Shown piece after piece: positions 1 through 7,445 of a stretch of DNA of 14,088 nucleotides. The first letter of the stretch is position 1. Every line of letters begins with the position of its first letter. The DNA comes from Pseudomonadota bacterium (lineage in GTDB: Bacteria > Pseudomonadota > Alphaproteobacteria > Rhodospirillales > Magnetospirillaceae), in assembly GCA_023458315.1 (NCBI GenBank), contig JAEXAH010000099.1:1-14088 (forward strand), written 5' to 3'. Below the pieces are notes generated by a model that saw only the letters and a program-made list of their open reading frames with translations, made no database searches and had not been told where the DNA came from. A program made the position numbers and the translations under genes.

Positions 1-431
1 CGCGACGACTGCCCGGCGGCGCGCTCGGGCGGCGGCGCCATGCGGCCGGATTCACGCGGGGTGTCCTTGGCCGACGGCGCGGGCGCGGCGGCACCGGGCC
101 GTGCCTCGGTCCGGGCCGAGCGTACGGCGTTTTCCAGGCGGTTGGCCATGGTGTCGGCGCGTTCGATCATGAAGGCCAGGTCGTCGCGCAGGCTCTGCGC
201 CTTCTCGACCCGTTCCTGCAACGATTGCCCGGCGTCCTCGGCCGCCTTGCGCAGCTTGGGGATGGCGGTTTCCGCCCGCACCGTGGCTTCGTTGAAGCTG
301 ACGATGATCTTGGCCAGATCGTCGCGGTTCTTGCGCAACTGGGTCAGGCGCTGGTTCAGCATCACCGCATAGCCGATGGTGGCCACCAGCAGCACCGAAA
401 CCAGCAGGTCCAGGATGATCTTCCAATCCAT
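1..431 (-). CDS. Small membrane-anchored flagellar-operon protein, DUF6468-like (C-terminus cut by window edge)
   Basis: The reading frame runs from an ATG (complement 431-429) to the left edge without a stop, about 143 codons visible. It opens MDWKIILDLLVSVLLVATI, a single N-terminal membrane segment (about residues 4-24). A charged, coiled-coil-like stretch (about 28-108) rich in Lys, Arg, Glu and Asp follows, then a Pro/Ala-rich tail. Only three bases (GCC) separate the fliM stop codon from this ATG, so the two are almost certainly co-transcribed and probably translationally coupled. From memory, this architecture next to fliM matches the alphaproteobacterial family DUF6468; no biochemical function is known to me. 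The position suggests a role at the motor or its membrane surroundings, which is inference. A longer overlapping reading frame at 52-660 is a compositional shadow that collides with fliM. Confidence 0.75.
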   Translation of the reverse strand, partial: MDWKIILDLLVSVLLVATIGYAVMLNQRLTQLRKNRDDLAKIIVSFNEATVRAETAIPKLRKAAEDAGQSLQERVEKAQSLRDDLAFMIERADTMANRLENAVRSARTEARPGAAAPAPSAKDTPRESGRMAPPPERAAGQSS

Positions 432-434
432 GGC

Positions 435-1604
435 CTAGCCCCTGACCTTGTTGAGTTTCTCGTCGACGCGGATGGCGATGTGCTGGCCCTTGCGGCCCAT
501 GCGGCCCCGGAACATGGAAACGTCGCCGCAGCGCAGGTCGATGGGCGAGGTGGGCGAGGCGTTCAGCATGATCTTGGACCCCACCTTCCAGCGCAGCACG
601 TCGCGCAGGTTCATCACCTGCTCGTCCAGCACGGCTTCCATCTCCACCTCGGTCAGCCACAATTCCTCGGCCAAGTGGGTTTCCCAGATGGAGTCGCGGC
701 CGAACTTTTCACCCATGAACATCTGGAGCAGCAGCTCGCGGACCGGTTCCAGGGTGGCGTAGGGCAGCAGCAATTCCAGACGGCCGCCGCGATCTTCCAT
801 GTCGATGCGCAGCTTGGCGACGATGGCGGCGTTGCTGGGGCGCGAAATGGTGGCGAAGCGCGGGTTGGTTTCCAGGCGCTCGAAGCGGAAGGTGACGGGG
901 CTCAGCGGGTCGAAGGCGGCGGACAGGTCCGACAGCACCACATGCACCATGCGCTCGACCAGATTGCGTTCGATGGTGGTGTAGGGGCGGCCTTCGATAC
1001 GCATGGCCGCGGTGCCGCGGCGGCCGCCCAGCAGCACGTCGACGATGGAATAGATCAGCGAGGAATCGACCGTCAGCAGGCCGAAATTGTCCCATTCCTC
1101 GGCCTTGAACACCGCCAGCATGGCGGGCAACGGGATCGAGTTCAGGTAATCGCCGAAACGCAGCGACAGAATGTTGTCCAGCGACACTTCCACGTTGTCC
1201 GACGTGAAATTACGCATGGAGGTGGACATCATGCGGACAAGGCGGTCGAACACCACCTCGAGCATGGGCAGACGCTCGTAGGACACGAGCGCCGAATTCA
1301 GGATGGCCTGGATGCCGGATTTGTCGTCGCCGCGACCGTGGTCGTCGTCGAAGCCCAGCAGCGAGTCGATTTCGTCCTGGTTCAGAACGCGGGTCGAATC
1401 CTTGGGCGCGCCATCGCCGCCGTCGCCGTCGCCGGCGCCGAGCATGGCTTCCCATTCGGCCGCCATGGCGTCCGATTCGCCGCCCCCTTCGCCGCCGCCG
1501 CCGCCGCCACCGGAATCGCCTCCGGCCATGGCGGCCCACTCGCGCATCAGGGCCTCTTCGTCGTCGGCGGACCGACCTTCGCCGCCATCCTGGACCATAG
1601 CCAT
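435..1604 (-). CDS. fliM: Flagellar motor switch protein FliM
   Basis: FliM is a C-ring protein that binds CheY-P and, with FliG and FliN, sets the direction of rotation. The 389-residue product carries the family's CheY-binding signature LNQDEIDSLLGF at residues 74-85, the middle domain with GGRRG at 193-197, and the C-terminal FliN-like (SpoA) domain at about 317-385. The signature normally lies at the extreme N-terminus. Here about 73 residues precede it: acidic, with a Gly-run (about 32-42) and two related motifs, REWAAM (21-26) and AEWEAML (49-55). The gene starts 13 bases after the fliL stop. A second in-frame ATG two codons downstream (complement 1598-1596) is an equally possible start, because no strong Shine-Dalgarno separates the two. 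It is the second gene of a fliL-fliM-DUF6468-like operon. Confidence 0.96.
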   Translation of the reverse strand: MAMVQDGGEGRSADDEEALMREWAAMAGGDSGGGGGGGEGGGESDAMAAEWEAMLGAGDGDGGDGAPKDSTRVLNQDEIDSLLGFDDDHGRGDDKSGIQAILNSALVSYERLPMLEVVFDRLVRMMSTSMRNFTSDNVEVSLDNILSLRFGDYLNSIPLPAMLAVFKAEEWDNFGLLTVDSSLIYSIVDVLLGGRRGTAAMRIEGRPYTTIERNLVERMVHVVLSDLSAAFDPLSPVTFRFERLETNPRFATISRPSNAAIVAKLRIDMEDRGGRLELLLPYATLEPVRELLLQMFMGEKFGRDSIWETHLAEELWLTEVEMEAVLDEQVMNLRDVLRWKVGSKIMLNASPTSPIDLRCGDVSMFRGRMGRKGQHIAIRVDEKLNKVRG

Positions 1605-1617
1605 CCGATTCTCGCGC

Positions 1618-2172
1618 TTACTGGACCAGCATTTCCCGGAACAGCACGTCGTTCACCTTGACCGGCTTCACGGCGGCCTGCACGCGGGTCTGCAACTCCT
1701 CGCGCAGCAGGTGCATGCCCGCCGCGCCCTGCAAATCCTCCACCCGCAACTCGCGCAGGTAGACCTGGAACGAATCGATGATGCGCGGCATCACCTGTTC
1801 CACCTTGGGCCGGTCAAGCGGGCTTTCCAGTTCCAGGGCAACCCGGATCTTCAGGAAGTTCTGCTTGCGGCCCTGGCTTTGCAGGTTGACCAGCATCTCG
1901 GGCAAATCCATGAAATCCACCGGACCGGCCACGCGCGGCGCCTCGGCCTTCTGTTCGGCCACCGGGGCGGCGTGTTCCTCGGCGCCCTTGCCCTTGCCGA
2001 GCAGCGAGTCGAGCACGCCGGTGAAATACAGCCCGGCACCGGCGCCCACCAGCAACAGCAGCGGCAGGACCAGGATCAGGATCTTCTTGATCGGCAGTTT
2101 CTTCGACGAGGACTCGGGAAGCTCCATAGAGCCGGAATCGTCGTCAAAATCCTCTTCCAGGTCTTCTGCCAT
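1618..2172 (-). CDS. fliL: Flagellar basal-body-associated protein FliL
   Basis: FliL is a single-pass inner-membrane protein that surrounds or supports the stator units of the flagellar motor. The 184-residue product has an acidic cytoplasmic N-terminus, one membrane segment (about residues 30-50, preceded by KKLPIKK), a low-complexity linker, and a periplasmic FliL domain (about 85-184) with DFMDLPEMLVNL and a helix ending VNDVLFREMLVQ. An upstream in-frame ATG at complement 2205 would add 11 residues. I chose the ATG at complement 2172-2170 because AAGGTGGGGGAG lies directly before it, while the upstream ATG has only a weak match. It is the first gene of the leftward operon. The CtrA-like box at 2250-2265 lies about 80 bases upstream. 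Confidence 0.94.
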   Translation of the reverse strand: MAEDLEEDFDDDSGSMELPESSSKKLPIKKILILVLPLLLLVGAGAGLYFTGVLDSLLGKGKGAEEHAAPVAEQKAEAPRVAGPVDFMDLPEMLVNLQSQGRKQNFLKIRVALELESPLDRPKVEQVMPRIIDSFQVYLRELRVEDLQGAAGMHLLREELQTRVQAAVKPVKVNDVLFREMLVQ

Positions 2173-2249
2173 CTCCCCCACCTTGCGGGCCTGGCGCGCG
2201 GGCATGTCCCACGGCGCACGTGTTCAACGATGAAGGTAGCCGCCCCCGG

Positions 2250-2265
2250 TTAACATAAGGTTGAC
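2250..2265 (-). promoter_or_regulatory. CtrA-box-like site in the fliL/flgF divergent region
   Basis: On the plus strand the sequence reads TTAA (2250-2253), seven bases, then TTGAC (2261-2265). On the minus strand, facing fliL, it reads GTCAA, seven bases, TTAAC. The Caulobacter CtrA consensus as I recall it is TTAA-N7-TTAAC, so either reading has one mismatch. The same bases form a near-direct repeat, GGTTAAC and GGTTGAC, 11 bases apart. The fliLM operon is a classical CtrA target in Caulobacter, which makes the placement sensible. No convincing -10 element was found at the right distance, so the promoter itself is not defined. Confidence 0.5.
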
Positions 2266-2311
2266 CCCGGGGCGGTTCCCTTGGACGGCCCGACCATACC
2301 GTTTGCGCCCC

Positions 2312-2334
2312 CTGCCCGGCAATATCTGCCCGGC
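2312..2334. repeat. Short direct repeat CTGCCCGGC x2, 14-base period
   Basis: CTGCCCGGC occurs at 2312-2320 and again at 2326-2334, separated by AATAT. It lies between the CtrA-like box and the dyad upstream of the sigma-54 promoter, where an enhancer-binding protein could act. In GC-rich DNA a nine-base repeat can arise by chance. Confidence 0.35.
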
Positions 2335-2366
2335 CCTGGCGGCGGGCGCGGCGGCGGACGGCGGAC

Positions 2367-2399
2367 GGAATGGCGGAAAACCGCCATTTCCGATTTTTT
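2367..2399. promoter_or_regulatory. Dyad symmetry with T-run upstream of the sigma-54 promoter (enhancer site or terminator-like hairpin)
   Basis: AATGGCGG (2369-2376) and CCGCCATT (2381-2388) are perfect inverted arms around AAAA; two more pairs (one G-T) extend the stem to 2367-2390. Six T residues follow at 2394-2399. Read on the plus strand this looks like an intrinsic terminator, but no plus-strand gene precedes it in the window. Its centre is about 30 bases upstream of the -24 GG, close for an enhancer. GC half-sites around an A-rich centre broadly recall the FlbD-bound ftr elements of Caulobacter as I remember them. Function is unresolved. Confidence 0.45.
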
Positions 2400-2405
2400 C
2401 GAAAG

Positions 2406-2422
2406 TTGGCACGCCCCCTGCA
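2406..2422 (+). promoter_or_regulatory. Sigma-54 (RpoN) promoter of the flgFGAH operon
   Basis: TTGGCACGCCCCCTGCA matches the sigma-54 consensus YTGGCACG-N4-TTGCW with one mismatch (C for the first T of TTGC). The invariant GG (2408-2409) and GC (2420-2421) are exactly ten bases apart. Transcription would begin near 2433, giving a leader of about 28 bases before the flgF ATG. In Caulobacter and several relatives, rod and outer-ring genes are sigma-54 dependent, so the placement agrees with known biology. Confidence 0.8.
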
Positions 2423-2460
2423 AGAGATGGGGCGAGGTTTCGTAAGCCGGGTATGTTGAG

Positions 2461-3195
2461 ATGGAAAACACCTCCTACATCGCTCTGTCGCGGCAAAATG
2501 CCCTGTGGCGCCAGCTTGACGTGGTCGCCAACAACATGGCCAACGCCAACACCCCCGCCTACAAGGGCGAGCAGATGATGTTCCGCGAGTTCCTGGTCGA
2601 CACCCGTTCGTCGGCCCGGGCCACCGGCACCAAGCTGTCGTTCGTGCAGGACATGGGCCTGCTGCGCGACACCCGCGAGGGGCCGCTGACCAAGACCGAC
2701 AACCCGCTGGACGTGGGCATCCACGGCGAAGGCTATTTCCAGATCGAGACCCAGGCCGGCATGCGCTACACCCGCAACGGCCACTTCCGCCTGGACGAAG
2801 GCGGCATGCTGGTGAATTCCCAGGGTTTCGCGGTGATGGACAAGAACGACAATCCCATCATCTTCGCCCCCAACGAAACCCGCATCCAGATCGCGGGCGA
2901 CGGCACCGTCTCGACCGAGAACGGCGTGGTCGCCAACCTCAAGCTGGTGCGCTTCGCCAACGAGCAGAATCTGCGCAAGGCGGGCGACAGCCTGTACGAA
3001 ACCACCGACCAGGCGGAAACCATCCAGCGCCCGCAACTGGTGCAGGGGATGATGGAGGAATCCAACGTCCAGCCGGTGGTCGAGATCACCAAGATGACTG
3101 AATTGCTGCGCCAGTATCAGGCCGCGCAGAACATGATCGACCGGGAGCACGATCGCACCATGAAGGCGATCGACACCCTGTTGCCCCGCGCCTGA
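2461..3195 (+). CDS. flgF: Flagellar basal-body proximal rod protein FlgF
   Basis: FlgF is one of the proximal rod proteins exported by the flagellar type III apparatus and assembled between the MS-ring and the distal rod. The 244-residue product has the N-terminal rod signature ANNMANANTPAYK at residues 23-35, a central hook-like region (DVGIHGEGYFQI, then RYTRNGHFRLD), and the C-terminal rod/hook segment VQGMMEESNVQPVVEITKM followed by a helix with QYQAAQNMID. Length and arrangement are normal for FlgF. Only a weak ribosome-binding sequence (GTTGAG) precedes the ATG, but no better start is in frame. It is the first gene of the operon behind the sigma-54 promoter, 25 bases before flgG. Confidence 0.95.
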   Translation: MENTSYIALSRQNALWRQLDVVANNMANANTPAYKGEQMMFREFLVDTRSSARATGTKLSFVQDMGLLRDTREGPLTKTDNPLDVGIHGEGYFQIETQAGMRYTRNGHFRLDEGGMLVNSQGFAVMDKNDNPIIFAPNETRIQIAGDGTVSTENGVVANLKLVRFANEQNLRKAGDSLYETTDQAETIQRPQLVQGMMEESNVQPVVEITKMTELLRQYQAAQNMIDREHDRTMKAIDTLLPRA

Positions 3196-3220
3196 TACCG
3201 CCCGTCCAGGAGAATAAGCC

Positions 3221-4006
<786 letters not shown>

Positions 4007-4018
4007 GCGGGGTTCGCC

Positions 4019-4978
4019 ATGAAGCGCCTCCTCCTCGCCGCCGCCTTCGTTCTTGCCGGGTCCATGGCCGTCCAGGCCGGTTCGCTGCCCGCCCAGCTCA
4101 GGCCCGCCGCCGTCATCGAGGGCGACACCGTGCGCCTGGGCGACCTGTGGGACAATCTGGGCGACAAGGGCGACGTCATGCTGGCCCCGGCGCCGCAGCC
4201 GGGCAAGCGCGTCACCGCCGATGTCCGCTGGCTGTCGGCCGTCGCCGCCCAATACGGCATCAACTGGCAGCCCGCCAACGGCTTCGAGCGCATCGTCATC
4301 GAGCGCGCCGGCCAGATGGTGGACGTCCGGCTGGTGGAAAGCGAATTGCGCGAGGCCCTGGGCGCCGAGGGCGTGCCCGCCCCCTTCGATTTCGAGATCA
4401 CCAACCGCACCGCCCTGAACATGATGGTCCCGTCCAACGGCGGCACCATCGGCATCGCCATCCGCGACGTGATCTGGGATGCCCGCACCGCCCGCTTCTC
4501 GGCCACGGTCGAGGCCCCGGCCGGTCAGCCCAACGCCGTGCGCCAGCGGGTCAACGGCCATGTCTACACCGTGTCGCGCATCCCGGTGCTCAGCCGCACC
4601 CTGGGCCGTGGCGACATCATCACCGAACGCGACGTGGAATGGGTGGAAACCCGGGCCGACGCCATCCGCCGCGACATGATCACCGACCTGCGCCAACTGG
4701 TCGGCCAGGAACCCCGGTCCCAGGTTCGCCAGGGCGCGCCCATCCGTCTGTCCGACGTGCAGCGCCCGGTGATGGTGCCGCGCAATTCCTCTGTCACCAT
4801 GGTGGTCAAAAGCCCGTTCATGCAGTTGACCGTCCAGGGCCGTTCCATGGACGAAGGCGGCAAGGGCGATGTCATCCGCGTCACCAACCTGCAAAGCAAG
4901 CGCGTCGTCGAAGCCGTCGTCGATGGCCCTGGAACCGTGGTCGTCGTCCCCAACGGCACCGTCGCGCTGACCAACTGA
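4019..4978 (+). CDS. flgA: Flagellar P-ring assembly chaperone FlgA
   Basis: FlgA is a periplasmic chaperone for polymerisation of the P-ring protein FlgI. The 319-residue product begins with a Sec signal peptide (MKRLLLAAAFVLAGSMAVQA, likely cleaved after residue 20). The N-terminal half (about 21-180) is less conserved. A SAF-type domain spans about 185-250 (SRIPVLSRTLGRGDIITERD, then QGAPIRLSDV), and the C-terminal FlgA domain about 251-312 carries a VQGRSMDEGGKGDVIRVTN motif. It is longer than the enterobacterial protein (about 219 residues), as is common in alphaproteobacteria. Start codon spacing is weak (GCGGGG before the ATG). The gene lies between flgG and flgH. Its client gene flgI is not in the window. 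Confidence 0.94.
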   Translation: MKRLLLAAAFVLAGSMAVQAGSLPAQLRPAAVIEGDTVRLGDLWDNLGDKGDVMLAPAPQPGKRVTADVRWLSAVAAQYGINWQPANGFERIVIERAGQMVDVRLVESELREALGAEGVPAPFDFEITNRTALNMMVPSNGGTIGIAIRDVIWDARTARFSATVEAPAGQPNAVRQRVNGHVYTVSRIPVLSRTLGRGDIITERDVEWVETRADAIRRDMITDLRQLVGQEPRSQVRQGAPIRLSDVQRPVMVPRNSSVTMVVKSPFMQLTVQGRSMDEGGKGDVIRVTNLQSKRVVEAVVDGPGTVVVVPNGTVALTN

Positions 4979-5000
4979 GAATCCCCAAGGAGCGCCGATC

Positions 5001-5762
5001 ATGACCTCCCGCCCGCTCAAGACCCTGCTGAAGACCGCCACCCTGATGGTCGCCGTCGCCTCGCTGTCGGCCTGCAACGCCCTGACCCGCCTGTCGGAAG
5101 TGGGCAGCGGCCCCGAGGTGTCGGCCATCCAGAACCCGACCCAGAAGGCCAATTACCAGCCGGTCAGCATGCCCATGCCGCAGCCGGTGGCGCCGCCCGC
5201 CAACGCCAATTCGCTGTGGCGGCCCGGTTCCCGCGCGTTCTTCAAGGATCAGCGCGCCAAGGACGTGGGCGACATCCTGACGGTGGCGGTGTCCATCAAC
5301 GACAGCGCCAGCTTTGAAACCAACCTGACCCGCAAGCGCGATTCCGAGGAAACCTCGGGCATCACCGGCCTGCTGGGTTTCGAGAACAGCCTGAACAAAG
5401 TGCTGCCCGACGCGGTCGATCCCGCCAATCTGGTCGGCACCACCGGCGCCAGCACCAACAGCAATTCGGGCAAGACCGGCCGCACCGAAAGCATGACGGT
5501 CAACATGGCTGCCGTGATCACCCAGGTGTTGCCCAACGGCAATCTGGTGATCTCGGGCAAGCAGGAAATCCGGGTGAATTACGAACTGCGCGAATTGTCG
5601 GTGCAGGGCATCATCCGCCCCGAGGATATTTCCAGCTCGAACTCGGTCACTTACGAAAAGATCGCCGAGGCCCGCATCCATTACGGCGGCCGGGGCGTCG
5701 CGTCCGACGTCACCCAGCCCCGCTATGGCCAGCAGCTTCTGGACGTGATCCTGCCGTTCTGA
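5001..5762 (+). CDS. flgH: Flagellar L-ring lipoprotein FlgH
   Basis: FlgH is the outer-membrane lipoprotein that builds the L-ring bushing around the rod. The 253-residue product has a lipoprotein signal peptide ending LSAC, with the lipidated cysteine at residue 25. A Pro-rich linker follows, then the FlgH core: NSLWRPGSRAFFKDQRAKDV (about 70-89), VGDILTVAVSIND, VITQVLPNGNLVISG and a C-terminal RYGQQLLDVILPF. AAGGAG (4987-4992) lies eight bases before the ATG. It is the last gene of flgFGAH; a GC-rich hairpin follows. An L-ring gene implies a diderm organism. In many bacteria flgI is next, but here it is not. Confidence 0.96.
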   Translation: MTSRPLKTLLKTATLMVAVASLSACNALTRLSEVGSGPEVSAIQNPTQKANYQPVSMPMPQPVAPPANANSLWRPGSRAFFKDQRAKDVGDILTVAVSINDSASFETNLTRKRDSEETSGITGLLGFENSLNKVLPDAVDPANLVGTTGASTNSNSGKTGRTESMTVNMAAVITQVLPNGNLVISGKQEIRVNYELRELSVQGIIRPEDISSSNSVTYEKIAEARIHYGGRGVASDVTQPRYGQQLLDVILPF

Positions 5763-5778
5763 TCCGTCACCCCTTGCC

Positions 5779-5812
5779 AAGCCCCCGGCAGGCCATCGCC
5801 CGCCGGGGGCTT
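5779..5812 (+). terminator. GC-rich hairpin ending the flgFGAH operon
   Basis: AAGCCCCCGGC (5779-5789) pairs perfectly with GCCGGGGGCTT (5802-5812), an 11-bp stem. A further GGC/GCC pairing inside leaves a CATC loop. No T-run follows (CGGCTGGGAAAAAAC), so it is either an atypical terminator or a 3'-end stabilising hairpin. Its place 16 bases after the flgH stop supports operon-end function. Confidence 0.65.
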
Positions 5813-5918
5813 CGGCTGGGAAAAAACTGCCGCCCGGCAAAAAGCGGCGAAATCCCCCTGGCCGCCGTCCCCGGCCTTGCTTATCTAGGGGCATGACCTT
5901 GTCCGACGGGATGTGCCC

Positions 5919-6413
5919 ATGCTGCCGCAACTGATCCTGGTTCTCGGCGCCGTGCTGGCGGCGTGGATGTTCATGGGCTGGCTGAAGCGCAACCGCCCGG
6001 AAACGGCGGGCCGCATCGGCAAGATGCTGGCCCTGGCCCTGCTGGCGGTGTTCGGGCTGTGGCTGGTGCTGACCGGCAAGCTGGCCGGGCTGTTCGCCAT
6101 GGGCGCCGCCGCCATGCCGTGGCTGTCGCGGGCGGCGCGGGTGCATGGCTGGTGGCGGGCCTTCGACCGCTATCGGCAAAAGAAGGACGGGCCGGAGCAA
6201 GCCCAGACCCAGGGCAACGCCTCGCCGCCGGTGCCCCAGCGCGGCATGAGCGTCGAGGAAGCCCGCGACATCCTGGGCGTCGGCACCGATGCCGCCCCCG
6301 ACGACATCCGCGCCGCCCATCGCCGCCTGATGCTGGCCAACCACCCCGACCATGGCGGTTCCACCTGGATCGCCGCACGCATCAACCAGGCGCGCGACGT
6401 GCTGCTGGGCTGA
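5919..6413 (+). CDS. Membrane-anchored J-domain protein, Tim14/Pam18-like
   Basis: J-domain proteins stimulate the ATPase of Hsp70 (DnaK). This 164-residue product has two or three hydrophobic segments at its N-terminus (about residues 3-20, 35-53, perhaps 55-68), a polar linker (about 78-108), and a short J-domain at the very C-terminus (about 110-164). The HPD triad is at 142-144 inside MLANHPDHGGS, followed by ARINQARDVLLG. The layout and these motifs match mitochondrial Tim14/Pam18 and its bacterial relatives better than DnaJ: there is no Gly/Phe region or zinc domain. I chose the ATG at 5919 because ACGGGA lies about seven bases upstream; a GTG at 5913 in the same frame is possible. No promoter is obvious. 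It appears to be a single-gene unit between two hairpin-delimited operons. Partner and substrate are unknown. Confidence 0.85.
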   Translation: MLPQLILVLGAVLAAWMFMGWLKRNRPETAGRIGKMLALALLAVFGLWLVLTGKLAGLFAMGAAAMPWLSRAARVHGWWRAFDRYRQKKDGPEQAQTQGNASPPVPQRGMSVEEARDILGVGTDAAPDDIRAAHRRLMLANHPDHGGSTWIAARINQARDVLLG

Positions 6414-6551
6414 TTTCCACAGCTTCTTTGCGGCCGTCCCCTGCCTGCCGTTGCGTCCGGCCTTCGGGCATGGCAAAACAGGCGGCCGGCTCGTTGCGCG
6501 CCCGTTCCGAAGGCGCCGGCCGGTGGACATGATTTCGCAAGGAGTTTCCAG

Positions 6552-7424
6552 ATGGCTCGTCGCGTGCGCAAGGCCGTGTTCCCGGTGGGGGGCATGGGCA
6601 CCCGTTTCCTGCCCGCCACCAAGGCGATGCCCAAGGAAATGCTTCCCGTGGTCGACAAGCCGCTGATCCAGTACGCGGTGGAAGAAGCGGCCGCCGCCGG
6701 TATCGAGCATTTCATCTTCGTCACCGGCCGCGGCAAGGCGGCGCTGGAAGACCATTTCGACCATGCCCCCGACCTTGAGCGCACCCTGAAGGAACGCGGC
6801 AAGTTCGATCTGGTCGAGGCCGTCACCAGCTGGATGCCCAAGTCGGGCCAGATTTCCTATACCCGCCAGCAGGAGCCGCTGGGCCTGGGCCATGCCGTGT
6901 GGTGCGCCCGCGATCTGGTCGAGGACGAGCCCTTCGCCGTGCTGCTGCCCGACGACCTGATCCTGGCCAAGACGCCGTGCCTGCGCCAGATGGTGGCGGT
7001 GCACACCGAAGTGGGCGGCCATGTGGTCGCCGTGTCCGACGTGCCGCGCGAACACACCAAGCGCTACGGCATCCTGGACGTGGAATTCGACAACGGCCGC
7101 ATCGCCAAGGCCAAGGGCCTGGTGGAAAAGCCCGACCCCGAGGTGGCGCCGTCCACCCTGTCCATCATCGGCCGCTACATCCTGCATCCGGCGGTGTTCG
7201 AGGTGCTGGACAAGAAGGAAAAGGGCGCGGGCGGCGAAATCCAGTTGACCGACGCCATCGCCCAGACCATCGGCATGGTGCCGTTCCACGGCCTGCGCTT
7301 CGAAGGCACCCGCTATGATTGCGGCGACAAGGTGGGCTGGCTGGAAGCCAATGTGGCCTTCGCGCTGGAGCGCGACGACATCGGCGGGCTGGTCCGCGAG
7401 GCCCTGAAGAACTTCAAGATTTGA
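6552..7424 (+). CDS. galU: UTP--glucose-1-phosphate uridylyltransferase GalU
   Basis: This cytoplasmic enzyme makes UDP-glucose and pyrophosphate from UTP and glucose-1-phosphate, feeding polysaccharide, LPS and glycolipid synthesis. The 290-residue product has the nucleotidyltransferase signature GGMGTRFLPATKAMPKEM at residues 13-30, the QQEPLGLGHAVWCA block at 106-119, LLPDDL at 131-136, RYGILD at 171-176 with VEKP at 191-194, and GEIQLTDAI near residue 235. All are typical of bacterial GalU, as is the length. AAGGAG (6539-6544) lies seven bases before the ATG, which fixes the start. The stop is 21 bases before ugd, the enzyme that uses its product, so the pair is an operon. The 138-base gap upstream shows no clear promoter. 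Confidence 0.97.
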   Translation: MARRVRKAVFPVGGMGTRFLPATKAMPKEMLPVVDKPLIQYAVEEAAAAGIEHFIFVTGRGKAALEDHFDHAPDLERTLKERGKFDLVEAVTSWMPKSGQISYTRQQEPLGLGHAVWCARDLVEDEPFAVLLPDDLILAKTPCLRQMVAVHTEVGGHVVAVSDVPREHTKRYGILDVEFDNGRIAKAKGLVEKPDPEVAPSTLSIIGRYILHPAVFEVLDKKEKGAGGEIQLTDAIAQTIGMVPFHGLRFEGTRYDCGDKVGWLEANVAFALERDDIGGLVREALKNFKI

Positions 7425-7445
7425 TCTGATAAGGAAAGCAGCGCC

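Noticed and set aside
52..660. Minus-strand open frame overlapping fliM's 3' end and the DUF6468-like gene
   Set aside because: Wrong frame of two real genes; Arg/Gly/His-rich without conserved features.
225..1661. Plus-strand open frame of about 478 codons opposite fliM
   Set aside because: Antisense shadow: repetitive His/Gln/Gly/Ala composition, and fliM on the other strand is certain.
6484..6521. Inverted repeat GGCCGGC / GCCGGCC between the J-protein gene and galU
   Set aside because: Only seven bases in very GC-rich sequence with a 24-base loop and no T-run; too weak to call a terminator.
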